This document shows, in pieces, positions 18,677 to 26,803 of a stretch of 32,069 bases of DNA; position 1 is the stretch's first letter, and every line of letters begins with the position of its first letter. The position numbers were made by a program, and so were the translations under genes. Under the pieces are notes generated by a model. That model did no database searches and had not been told where the DNA came from. It saw only the letters and a program-made list of their open reading frames with translations. This DNA comes from Azoarcus sp. (GTDB taxonomy: Bacteria; Pseudomonadota; Gammaproteobacteria; Burkholderiales; Rhodocyclaceae), in NCBI GenBank assembly GCA_031265765.1, contig JAISCE010000007.1:1-32069 (forward strand), written 5' to 3'.

Positions 18677-18681
<5 letters not shown>
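18668..18681. other. Palindrome spanning the two convergent stop codons
   Basis: CCTGAA (18668-18673), a GG spacer and TTCAGG (18676-18681) form a perfect 6-bp inverted repeat. It contains both the mpl TGA (18670-18672) and, on the other strand, the TGA of the BON lipoprotein gene (18677-18679). It may act as a small bidirectional hairpin, but no T-tracts are present. Confidence 0.55.
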
Positions 18682-20261
<1,580 letters not shown>

Positions 20262-20335
20262 GGACAAACATATATATAAATACGGTTTGCTTCGGTATTT
20301 TTTAGCGGTTTCGGGGGTGCACTTCTCCATCGCGG

Positions 20336-20344
20336 TGTTAGAAT
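20336..20344 (+). promoter_or_regulatory. Candidate extended -10 promoter of hupB
   Basis: TGT-TAGAAT (TAGAAT at 20339-20344) forms an extended -10 element 67 bases before the hupB ATG, with no good -35. The AT-rich stretch at 20265-20310 (including an alternating TA run at 20270-20278) upstream could act as an UP-type or bent-DNA element. Confidence 0.45.
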
Positions 20345-20411
20345 CCGCCGGACTGATGCAGTGTCGTTCGTCCCAAGCAAGCAACAACAACCTGTCTAAT
20401 TGAGGAAAAGC

Positions 20412-20708
20412 ATGAACATGAACAAAGGTGAATTCGTCGAAGCCTTGGCCGATCGTCTGGAAGTGCCGCGTGCTCAGGCTGAGCGTGCACTGGCCGGTGT
20501 TCTTGAGCTTCTGTCCGAGCAACTGGTCAAAGGCGAGAAAGTTACCTTTACCGGGTTCGGTTCGTTTGAAGTGTCCAAACGGGCGGCTCGCACGGGGCGC
20601 AATCCGCAGACTGGGGAAGCCATCGAGATCGCTGCGTCGAAGGTGGCCAAGTTCTCCGCGGGCGCCACACTGAAAAACGCTGTCAACGCAGCCAGGGGCA
20701 CGCGCTGA
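20412..20708 (+). CDS. hupB: DNA-binding protein HU
   Basis: HU is a small nucleoid protein that bends and compacts DNA as a dimer. The 98-residue protein (MNMNKGEFVEALADRLEVPR) has the family's helical N-half. VTFTGFGSFEVSKRAARTGR is the beta-arm region with the HU signature, NPQTGEAIEI follows, and the C-terminal helix SAGATLKNAVNAARG closes it. ATG 20412-20414 has AGGA six bases upstream. A second ATG two codons later would also match the family start. It is a single gene with its own promoter and a strong terminator. Confidence 0.96.
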   Translation: MNMNKGEFVEALADRLEVPRAQAERALAGVLELLSEQLVKGEKVTFTGFGSFEVSKRAARTGRNPQTGEAIEIAASKVAKFSAGATLKNAVNAARGTR

Positions 20709-20748
20709 TCTATTGGCGGGACCGGGCGCTTTTTTAGTATTTTCAGAA

Positions 20749-20785
20749 AAGAATCGGCAGGGATATCCCTGCCGGTTCTTTTTTG
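20749..20785 (+). terminator. Intrinsic terminator of hupB
   Basis: A 16-bp stem with one G:T pair has its arms at 20749-20764 and 20765-20780, the core being CGGCAGGGAT/ATCCCTGCCG. A run of T residues (20779-20784) follows. It lies 40 bases after the hupB stop and is the strongest terminator in the window. Confidence 0.9.
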
Positions 20786-20849
20786 TAAGTGACGGGATTC
20801 CATTTGCAGGAGGCCCAGGCCGGCAGGACGAGAAAGGTGGCGAGGCGTA

Positions 20850-20869
20850 AGTTCTTTTTCCAAAGAACT
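20850..20869. terminator. Inverted repeat downstream of moaE
   Basis: Perfect 8-bp arms AGTTCTTT (20850-20857) and AAAGAACT (20862-20869) flank a TTCC loop. It is in the gap between convergent hupB and moaE, 76 bases after the moaE stop. It may end the moa transcript, but the T-tract is missing on the minus strand. The rest of the 160-base gap shows nothing else. Confidence 0.4.
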
Positions 20870-20944
20870 GGAAAAACCGATCTTCGATACCCAGGCTCCA
20901 GGGTTGAAAGTAAGCTGGCGCGGGAGAGCTTTGAAAACGGATTC

Positions 20945-21370
20945 TCAGGGATGCGGCGTGACCCAGGCATCGCCTTGCGGGGAAATTTCCTTTTTCCAGA
21001 TGGGCGCGCGCGCTTTGAGTTCGTCGATCAGCCAGTGGCAGGCGTCCAGCGCCGGGGCGCGGTGTTCGGCGGCGGTGGCGATGAGAACGATGTTGTCGCC
21101 GGCATGCACCGCGCCCAGCCTGTGCACGAGGCGCGCGTCGACAAGACCGAAACGCGAAATCGCCTGTGCGCGCAGGCTTTGCAGTTCGGCGAGCGCCATG
21201 GCTTCGTAGGCGTCGAAACGGATTTCGCTCACCTCGCGCTCTCCGGAAAAATCGCGCGCGCAGCCGAGGAAAGCCGCAATGCCGCCGATACGGTTCGAGA
21301 CAGCGCGCAGGGCGGCGATTTCTTCGTCCAGTGAAAAGTCTTCTTGTTGCAGGCGTACCGTGTCCGGCAT
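20945..21370 (-). CDS. moaE: Molybdopterin synthase catalytic subunit
   Basis: MoaE is the large subunit of molybdopterin synthase. It moves sulfur from thiocarboxylated MoaD onto precursor Z (cPMP) to form the dithiolene. The 141-residue protein has the family segments GGIAAFLGCARDFS, IRFDAYEAMALAELQ, VHRLGAVHAGDNIVLIAT and the lysine-rich APIWKKEI near the C-terminus, which carries the conserved active-site Lys. ATG 21368-21370 lies one base after the moaD stop. The frame extends far upstream through moaD without similarity. It is the last gene of the moaA-moaC-moaD-moaE run. Confidence 0.95.
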   Translation of the reverse strand: MPDTVRLQQEDFSLDEEIAALRAVSNRIGGIAAFLGCARDFSGEREVSEIRFDAYEAMALAELQSLRAQAISRFGLVDARLVHRLGAVHAGDNIVLIATAAEHRAPALDACHWLIDELKARAPIWKKEISPQGDAWVTPHP

Positions 21371-21371
21371 C

Positions 21372-21614
21372 TCAGCCTCCGGAAAAGGCCGACATGAAAA
21401 CGACCTCCGCGCCATCGGCCAGCGGCGTGTCATCCTGTTCATCGACGCGCTTGCCATCGACCGCCACGACGCAGACGAGCGCAAAGGCTTCCCGGTAGTG
21501 CGTGCGCAGTTCGTCGTAAATATCCTGCCAGCGCAAACCCTGCCGGAAATCCACTTCGATCTGGCGCGCGCCGACATGTTCGGCCACCGGGCCGAAAAAA
21601 AGCACCTGGATCAT
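21372..21614 (-). CDS. moaD: Molybdopterin synthase sulfur-carrier subunit
   Basis: MoaD is a ubiquitin-fold sulfur carrier of 80 residues that ends in the obligatory Gly-Gly (AFSGG). The C-terminal Gly is thiocarboxylated and delivers sulfur to MoaE. The start [15 protein letters not shown] and the segment [19 protein letters not shown] are typical of the family. ATG 21612-21614 overlaps the moaC stop as ATGA, consistent with coupled translation of the synthase subunits. Confidence 0.95.
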   Translation of the reverse strand: MIQVLFFGPVAEHVGARQIEVDFRQGLRWQDIYDELRTHYREAFALVCVVAVDGKRVDEQDDTPLADGAEVVFMSAFSGG

Positions 21615-22138
21615 GGCAATGTCTTCCGCCCGGCAGATTCGCCGCGCCGCCAGAGGCCGCTTTTGCCGCCGCGCTTTTCCTCCAATTGCAGGTTTTCGAT
21701 GCGCATGCCCCGGTCGATGGCTTTGCACATGTCGTAGACGGTCAGCAGGGCGGCGGCAACGGCGCTCAGTGCTTCCATTTCGACGCCGGTCGATCCGGTA
21801 CAGCGGGCGCTGACCCGCGCGCCGAGGCCGACGCGGCCTTCGGCATCCGGCGAGAGAATTTCGCTGAATTCGACTTCGACCCCGGAAAGCGGCACGGGAT
21901 GGCACATCGGTATCAGGTCGGGCGTGCGCTTGGCGGCCATGACCGCCGCGACATCGGCGACGGCGAGCACGTCGCCCTTGGCGAGCGTGCCGGCGCGGAT
22001 GCGCGCCAGTGTTGCCGGCAGCATGCGCAGGGCGCCGCTGGCGATCGCCGTGCGATGGCTTTTCGCCTTGGCGGAGACATCGACCATGCGGGCGCGTCCG
22101 GCGGCGGAAAAATGGTTCAGGTCGTTGGATTCGTCCAA
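21611..22138 (-). CDS. moaC: Cyclic pyranopterin monophosphate synthase
   Basis: MoaC converts the MoaA product into cyclic pyranopterin monophosphate. Hallmarks are [20 protein letters not shown], the loop [17 protein letters not shown] with its active-site Cys-His, and [14 protein letters not shown] with [11 protein letters not shown]. No ATG lies at the domain start. TTG 22136-22138 has AAGGA six bases upstream and gives 175 residues. The frame stays open to another TTG at 22183 that lacks such a site. The C-terminal tail after [12 protein letters not shown] is slightly longer than usual. It lies 34 bases after moaA. Confidence 0.94.
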   Translation of the reverse strand: MDESNDLNHFSAAGRARMVDVSAKAKSHRTAIASGALRMLPATLARIRAGTLAKGDVLAVADVAAVMAAKRTPDLIPMCHPVPLSGVEVEFSEILSPDAEGRVGLGARVSARCTGSTGVEMEALSAVAAALLTVYDMCKAIDRGMRIENLQLEEKRGGKSGLWRRGESAGRKTLP

Positions 22139-22172
22139 GGAAGGTCCTTCTGCAAAAATCGCGGCGGGCGGA

Positions 22173-23219
22173 TCAGCCGCCAATATAAGACATTTCGATT
22201 TTCCGGGTTGGATTTCCCGTCATGGCATGGCGCAGTTGCGAATAGCAATCGCAACGTTTGCGCCAGACGGCGGCAATGCGCCGGCGCAATGCGTCGTCGC
22301 TGCAATGGCCGCGCAGCATGTCGCGCAGATCGCTTCCCTCGCTGGCGAAAAGGCAGGTGTAGAGCTTGCCGTCCGTGGAAAGACGCAAGCGTCCGCATTC
22401 GTGGCAGAACGCCTGCGTCACCGAGGCAATGATGCCGATTTCGCCGCCGCCGTCCGTGAATTCCCATCGTTTCGCCACTTCGCCCGGACAATGGACGCCG
22501 GCGGGCCGCAGCGGGTATTCGGCGTCGATTTTCGACAGGATTTCGTGCGCCGTGACTACGTCGTCGAGTTGCCAGCCGTTGCTGAGGCCGACATCCATGT
22601 ATTCGATGAAGCGGAGGATGATGCCGGTATGGCGAAAGTGATGGATCAGCGGCAGTATCTCGCTTTCGTTGTTGCCGCGCTTGATGACGGTGTTGACCTT
22701 GACTGGCGTCAGCCCCGCCGCCTGGGCGGCGGCGATGCCTTCGAGCACGGCGGCAATCGGCGTGCCGCGACTGCCGCACATGCGGCGAAAAACCGCCTCG
22801 TCCAGTGCATCGAGACTGATGTTCAGGCGCGCAAGACCGGCATTTTTCAGGTCGCGCGCCCTTTTCGCCAACAGGGTGCCGTTGCTCGTCATGGCGAGTT
22901 CGATGGGTTTGCCGTCCCCGGTGTGGAGCCGGGCCAGCATTTCGACCAGGTTTTCGATACCGTGCCGCAGTAGCGGCTCGCCGCCGGAGAGGCGGATTTT
23001 GCGCACGCCCAAGGCGATGCACTGGCGGGCGGCGCGGACGATTTCCTCGAAGCTCAGGAGTTCGGCATGGCGCAGGAAGACGAACTTCCGTCCGAAAACC
23101 GCTTGCGGCATGCAGTACAGACAGCGCAGGTTGCAACGATCCGTCACCGAGATGCGCAGATCGCGCAAGGGACGCTGCAAACTGTCTGGACAGGGCGGCT
23201 CGGGGAGATGTTCGCGCAT
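22173..23219 (-). CDS. moaA: GTP 3',8-cyclase
   Basis: MoaA is a radical-SAM enzyme that rearranges GTP in the first step of molybdenum-cofactor synthesis. The SAM-cluster cysteines are C29, C33 and C36 in [25 protein letters not shown] follows, then [13 protein letters not shown] and FIEYMDVG. The second-cluster region has [20 protein letters not shown], and the essential C-terminal Gly-Gly is present. ATG 23217-23219 has AGGA seven bases upstream and gives 348 residues. The frame runs on upstream without family resemblance. It is first in the moa operon. Confidence 0.97.
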   Translation of the reverse strand: MREHLPEPPCPDSLQRPLRDLRISVTDRCNLRCLYCMPQAVFGRKFVFLRHAELLSFEEIVRAARQCIALGVRKIRLSGGEPLLRHGIENLVEMLARLHTGDGKPIELAMTSNGTLLAKRARDLKNAGLARLNISLDALDEAVFRRMCGSRGTPIAAVLEGIAAAQAAGLTPVKVNTVIKRGNNESEILPLIHHFRHTGIILRFIEYMDVGLSNGWQLDDVVTAHEILSKIDAEYPLRPAGVHCPGEVAKRWEFTDGGGEIGIIASVTQAFCHECGRLRLSTDGKLYTCLFASEGSDLRDMLRGHCSDDALRRRIAAVWRKRCDCYSQLRHAMTGNPTRKIEMSYIGG

Positions 23220-23487
23220 CGTGTTTTCCTGGGAACCCGTCCATGGCCGTCCGGACGATGGCGTCGGACAGAACGAACCGCCGGGCTGCAAGCCGGGCCG
23301 AAGGGCAAATTTCCCGGCCATTGTAGTCCCATGAGCGCCTGTCGAACCGGGCAAACGTCCGGCTTCAGGACGCGACCGCGCGCGCGGCCCGGCCGACGAT
23401 GCCTATGCCGGACGCTGTAACATTGCCCGTCGGCATCGAAAACTTCCGCCGGATTTTTCCGGATGTTGCCGAAGGCTTGACGAAAAT
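23220..23487. other. Gap upstream of moaA with candidate promoter
   Basis: This 268-base gap precedes moaA. On the minus strand TACAAT (23325 down to 23320) is a plausible -10, leaving a leader of about 95 bases. I looked for a molybdenum-cofactor riboswitch and saw no convincing conserved core. A small inverted repeat CCGGA-TTTT-TCCGG lies just after the DUF2269 gene and could help end its transcript. No protein gene was found. Confidence 0.4.
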
Positions 23488-23958
23488 TCAGGATGGCTTA
23501 TTCACCATCAGGAAAAAGATCACGACGACCGCCGTGAATGCCGGGTAGCCGAGCCATTCCCAGCGGCGCGCGAAGCGCCAGTAGCGTGGCGGCAATTCGC
23601 ATCCGCCGCTGCGGACGGTTTCTTCCGCCATGTCGCGTAATTTGAGTTGCAGCCAGACCACGGGCAGCCAGCAGGCGCCGGCAAGGAAGAACAGCGCGAG
23701 CGAGGCGAGTATCCATCCGGTGGAAAACGTCCAGCCGCCCTGCTGCATCAGCCACAAGCCGGAGAGCGGCTGGAGGATGACGGTTGGCGCGGTAAACCAC
23801 GTGTCGGCGCGCACGACGAGGCGGCTGACCACGGCGATTGCCGCTGCGTTTTTCGTGCGATTTGCGAAAAAGAGGTAGAACGCCGTGCCGAAACCCGTGC
23901 CGACCATGAGTACGGACGAGACGATGTGCAGCCATTTGATGAGCAGGTAGGTATTCAT
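23488..23958 (-). CDS. DUF2269 family integral membrane protein
   Basis: This is a 156-residue protein with four likely membrane helices: LLIKWLHIVSSVLMVGTGFG, a segment around PTVILQPLSGLWLM, GWILASLALFFLAGACWL and a C-terminal FTAVVVIFFLMV. The KWLHIVSSVLMVGTGFGTA opening with its conserved His and the central WFTAPTVILQPLSG match the predicted integral membrane family DUF2269, whose function is not established. The ATG (23956-23958) overlaps the stop of the SDR-DoxX gene as ATGA. It is the last gene of the three-gene operon. Confidence 0.9.
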   Translation of the reverse strand: MNTYLLIKWLHIVSSVLMVGTGFGTAFYLFFANRTKNAAAIAVVSRLVVRADTWFTAPTVILQPLSGLWLMQQGGWTFSTGWILASLALFFLAGACWLPVVWLQLKLRDMAEETVRSGGCELPPRYWRFARRWEWLGYPAFTAVVVIFFLMVNKPS

Positions 23959-25208
23959 GATGCGGTTTCCTCGGCATGAAGTTGGACGATGAGCGCCGCG
24001 ACCGCCAGATTCTTGAGCGCCGGCCCGAAGGGATGGAACAGGAATTCCGGCAGCCGCCAGCAGATCGCCAGGGTGTAGGCGGCGATGAGGGCGAGTTGGA
24101 ACAGCCAGAGTTTTCGTCCGGGCCGGACGAGGGTCAGGACGCCCATGAGTGCGTCGAGCGCCGTGGCGAGCGCGAGCGCGGCCATTGCCGCCGTTTCCGC
24201 CAGGCCGAACGGATGCAGGAGTTTCAGGCTTTCCTCGATGGGAAATATTGCGGCGGAGACGAAGGCCGTCAAAAGCCAGATGGCCGCCAGTACGCCGATG
24301 AGCATGGGCCGCCGCCAGACGGCGAGCGCCGCGAGGCGCAAGCGCCCGGCTTCTTCGGGCAATGCGAAGGCGGCGGGATCGCGCGGGGGCGCGGCGAGAA
24401 GCGCCCCCGCTTCGTCGGCGTCGGCGCGATTGCCGTGCTTCATCATGGTCCAGGTGTCGCTGCTCAATAAAGACGCGCGGAACATTCCAGCGAAGCGCGC
24501 CGCCCATGCCATGACAAAGGCCGGAATCGGCAGATGCGGCGCGGGCGGCAGCTTCATCAGCCCGCGGTAGGTCTCCATCCAGTCCGCGTAACCCAGTGCG
24601 CGCGGGCCGCAAAGGCGGAGCGCGCGGCTGGGCGCGGCGGGCATCGCAAGGCATGCCGCGACGGCCTTCGCCGCATCTTCCACATGCACGGGCCGCAATT
24701 CGCCTGCGCCGCGCGGGATGCAGAGTATGGGCAGGCTGGCCATCGCCAGGAAAAACCGCGTCGATGCGCCTTCCTGCCCGAAAATGAGCGCGGGTCGCAG
24801 TATCGCGGCGTTGTCGGGCATGACTTCCAGCAAGGCGGCGTCCGCCGCGTATTTGCTGGCAAGATAGGGCATCGTTCCGGGCGCGCCGAGGGCGGATATC
24901 TGCACGGCCTTTTTCACGCCCGCCATGGATGCGGCGCGAAACAACGCCGCCGGGGCGCGATGATGGATGCGCTCGAAGTCGTCCGCCTGCCGCTCGCGCA
25001 GAATGCCGACGGCGTTGACGACGGCATTCACCCCTTCGAGGCGGGAGAGCCAGGCTTCCGGCGTCAGGTCGCGCCGATAGTCGATTGCAATGTCGTCGGG
25101 GAGCCGGGGGTGGTGCACGCCGCGGATCACCCGGTGCCCGGCGGCGGCGAGCGCCCGGTGGATGGCCTGCCCGAAAAACCCGTCCGCGCCGCAGAGAAGA
25201 ACGTTCAT
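23955..25208 (-). CDS. SDR (NAD(P)-binding) - DoxX-like membrane fusion protein
   Basis: This is a 417-residue two-part protein. The N-terminal half is an atypical short-chain dehydrogenase/NDUFA9-like Rossmann domain with GxxGxxG at G7, G10 and G13 (LLCGADGFFGQAIHRAL), VVNAVGILRERQ and YLASKYAADAALL. The C-terminal third has four hydrophobic helices (for example LIGVLAAIWLLTAFVSAAIF and LWLFQLALIAAYTLAI) typical of DoxX-like families. Such fusions are known, but their substrate is not. ATG 25206-25208 overlaps the DCC-protein stop as ATGA. The coupling suggests a membrane redox role together with its neighbours. Confidence 0.88.
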   Translation of the reverse strand: MNVLLCGADGFFGQAIHRALAAAGHRVIRGVHHPRLPDDIAIDYRRDLTPEAWLSRLEGVNAVVNAVGILRERQADDFERIHHRAPAALFRAASMAGVKKAVQISALGAPGTMPYLASKYAADAALLEVMPDNAAILRPALIFGQEGASTRFFLAMASLPILCIPRGAGELRPVHVEDAAKAVAACLAMPAAPSRALRLCGPRALGYADWMETYRGLMKLPPAPHLPIPAFVMAWAARFAGMFRASLLSSDTWTMMKHGNRADADEAGALLAAPPRDPAAFALPEEAGRLRLAALAVWRRPMLIGVLAAIWLLTAFVSAAIFPIEESLKLLHPFGLAETAAMAALALATALDALMGVLTLVRPGRKLWLFQLALIAAYTLAICWRLPEFLFHPFGPALKNLAVAALIVQLHAEETAS

Positions 25209-25651
25209 GTCCGCCTCCCATCCAAGTTTCGTGGCGCGCTGCAAACGTCATCGGTGCAGTCTGCTGGCGTCAGACGCCGGAAAATGCCGCCGAAATGTTT
25301 CGACAGCCACATGCGGCGGCGGGCGAAGCATCCATAGGCGAGTTCGGTGATTTGCGCGAAAACGGGAAGCCGCGTGGGTGCGGCGATCCAGCCGAGACCC
25401 ACCGCCGCGAGCGCCAGCCGGAACACTTCCGGCCCATCGACGATGACGCCATCGGCGCGCCGCGCGGTGATGCGAGCGAGCAAGGCGTCCCTGTCGCGTC
25501 CATAAATGGCGGGGTCGAATGCCGGGGCGGTGATGTCGATGAAGTGGATACGCCGGTGCTTGTCGCGGCGGTGCAGATTTGCTACGTCGCAGAGGCAGAT
25601 GGGGCAGTTGCCGTCGTAAAGGAATTCCAGCGGATAGATGGCGGTGTCCAT
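25205..25651 (-). CDS. DCC family (DUF393) thiol-disulfide oxidoreductase-like protein
   Basis: This is a 148-residue protein with the DCC signature FLYDGNCPICLCDVANLHRR, where Cys16 and Cys19 form the CxxC. VIVDGPEVFRLALAAVGLGW and a hydrophobic, basic C-terminal half complete the DUF393 pattern. The family is predicted to be thioredoxin-like; the true activity is unknown. ATG 25649-25651 has AGGA nine bases upstream and lies 19 bases after the operator palindrome. It is the first gene of the operon with the SDR-DoxX and DUF2269 genes. Confidence 0.9.
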   Translation of the reverse strand: MDTAIYPLEFLYDGNCPICLCDVANLHRRDKHRRIHFIDITAPAFDPAIYGRDRDALLARITARRADGVIVDGPEVFRLALAAVGLGWIAAPTRLPVFAQITELAYGCFARRRMWLSKHFGGIFRRLTPADCTDDVCSAPRNLDGRRT

Positions 25652-25670
25652 CTTGATTGTCCTTGTTGTC

Positions 25671-25698
25671 TGATATTTCAGTAAAATCTGAAATATCA
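25671..25698. promoter_or_regulatory. 28-bp palindromic operator upstream of the DCC operon
   Basis: Perfect 11-bp arms TGATATTTCAG (25671-25681) and CTGAAATATCA (25688-25698) surround the spacer TAAAAT. The site is AT-rich in a GC-rich region, ends 20 bases before the DCC-gene start and follows the regulator gene's terminator. Its position makes it the best candidate binding site for the GbsR/MarR-type regulator encoded immediately upstream. The regulator-site link is inferred. Confidence 0.8.
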
Positions 25699-25704
25699 CG
25701 GTTT

Positions 25705-25725
25705 AAAAAAAGCGGCGGAAGCCGC
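25705..25725 (-). terminator. Intrinsic terminator of the GbsR-family gene
   Basis: On the minus strand GCGGC-TTCC-GCCGC is followed directly by seven T residues (25711 down to 25705). It lies 37 bases after the regulator stop and just before the palindrome, so the regulator and the DCC operon are separate transcripts. Confidence 0.85.
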
Positions 25726-25761
25726 ATGACGCGGGGCCGGAACCTCGCCGCTACCTGTGTG

Positions 25762-26295
25762 TCATTCCTCCTTTTCCCTTCGCACAAAATTGCGCACCTT
25801 CGCGCCCATCTTGAGGAGCTTCATCAAGGTTTCCGGTTCTTGCCGCAGCATTTCGTCGGCCCAGACGGTCAGCACGCGGATGAATTCGCGCGTTTCCTGG
25901 ATGCGTTGCCGTGCTTCCGGCGTCTCCCCGGCGAAGTCGGGGCTGGCGAGAAACTCGCCGAGTATCGTGAGCGTCGGTTCCACTTCACGCTGCTTGCGGC
26001 CTTCGACGATCAGCTTGAACAGTTCCCAGACATCCCCCGACGTCTCGAAATGGTCGCGCCGGTCGCCCATGACGTGACTGAGCTTCACCAGCCGCCATGC
26101 CAGCAATTCCTTGAGACTCATGCTGACATTGGAGCGCGCCACCGAGAGCGTTTCCGCAATCTCGTCCGCCGCCATCGGGCATCCGGCGAGATAGAGGAGG
26201 GCATGGATCTGCGCCACGCTGCGGTTGACGCCCCAACGCGCGCCCATTTCGCCCCAGTGCAGGATGAATCGTTCGGAGATCGGTGTGAGTTCCAT
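25762..26295 (-). CDS. GbsR/MarR-family transcriptional regulator
   Basis: This is a 177-residue winged-helix regulator. The N-terminus (ERFILHWGEMGARWGVNRSV) and AQIHALLYLAG, MAADEIAETLSVARSNVSMS and LKELLAWRLVKLSHVMGDRR make up the GbsR-type helix-turn-helix and wing. A helical dimerisation region fills the rest, ending FVRREKEE. ATG 26293-26295 is the start. Relatives control osmoprotectant or membrane-protein genes in response to small ligands; the ligand here is unknown. Its own upstream region carries a diverged version of the palindrome at 25671-25698, suggesting autoregulation. Confidence 0.9.
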   Translation of the reverse strand: MELTPISERFILHWGEMGARWGVNRSVAQIHALLYLAGCPMAADEIAETLSVARSNVSMSLKELLAWRLVKLSHVMGDRRDHFETSGDVWELFKLIVEGRKQREVEPTLTILGEFLASPDFAGETPEARQRIQETREFIRVLTVWADEMLRQEPETLMKLLKMGAKVRNFVRREKEE

Positions 26296-26317
26296 GGCGG
26301 CGAATCTTGTGCTTTTC

Positions 26318-26345
26318 TGAAACTTCTGTCAAGAGTGAAATTCGT
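26318..26345. promoter_or_regulatory. Degenerate second operator-like site upstream of the GbsR-family gene
   Basis: Aligned without gaps to the 28-bp palindrome at 25671-25698, this stretch matches at 17 of 28 positions by eye. It keeps TGA at the left and TGAAAT at the right. It sits 23 bases before the regulator's ATG. The inverted symmetry is poor, so this is a weak candidate. Confidence 0.3.
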
Positions 26346-26420
26346 TTGCCGAGGCGACCGCGCGGATGCAGTGGCAATGCGTCGGCGCTTGCCGTGAAAT
26401 CTTCGTTTTGTGCACGGGGA

Positions 26421-26429
26421 TGGGATAAT
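26421..26429 (+). promoter_or_regulatory. Candidate extended -10 promoter of slyX
   Basis: TGG-GATAAT (GATAAT at 26424-26429) is an extended -10 element 31 bases upstream of the slyX ATG. A weak -35-like TTCGTT lies 16 bases before it. Confidence 0.45.
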
Positions 26430-26459
26430 GCGCGCCCGTTGAAAAGGAGTCAGCTTACG

Positions 26460-26675
26460 ATGAGGGAAACCGGCATCGGCGAACGTCTGGAACGGCTCGA
26501 ATCCCGCCTGATGTCGGCGGAGGATCAGATCGACGCGCTCAACCAGTCCGTCTATCGCCAGCAGCAATTGCTCGATCGTTTGCAGGCGCATGTTTTGCAA
26601 TTGGCGCAACAGCTTCAGGGTGCGCAGGCGGCGGCGCAGGGGCGGCCCGAAGATGAGATACCGCCGCACTGGTGA
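26460..26675 (+). CDS. slyX: SlyX family protein
   Basis: This is a 71-residue protein that is almost entirely coiled coil (ERLERLESRLMSAEDQIDAL, then QQQLLDRLQAHVLQLAQQLQ). It ends in the SlyX hallmark EDEIPPHW. The family is widespread in proteobacteria and its function is unclear. ATG 26460-26462 has AGGAG about ten bases upstream. The frame continues upstream for 51 codons through the regulator's promoter region without similarity. Confidence 0.9.
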   Translation: MRETGIGERLERLESRLMSAEDQIDALNQSVYRQQQLLDRLQAHVLQLAQQLQGAQAAAQGRPEDEIPPHW

Positions 26676-26803
26676 GATGCGCGCCGGAACGCGGCAGGGG
26701 CGCGCGCGCGCCGGCGTGGAACGCGAATGTTGCAGTGACAGATGAAAAGCGCGCGTATCCATGCGATCATAAATGGCCGGCATTGAAGGAGATGCTTCTG
26801 TAA

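Noticed and set aside
23220..23487. Molybdenum-cofactor riboswitch upstream of moaA
   Set aside because: Reading both strands I could not find the conserved core; a covariance-model search would decide.
26699..26712. 14-bp alternating CG palindrome between slyX and the DUF748 gene
   Set aside because: Runs of this kind are frequent in GC-rich DNA (another lies near 2945-2960), and no T-run or other feature supports a terminator.
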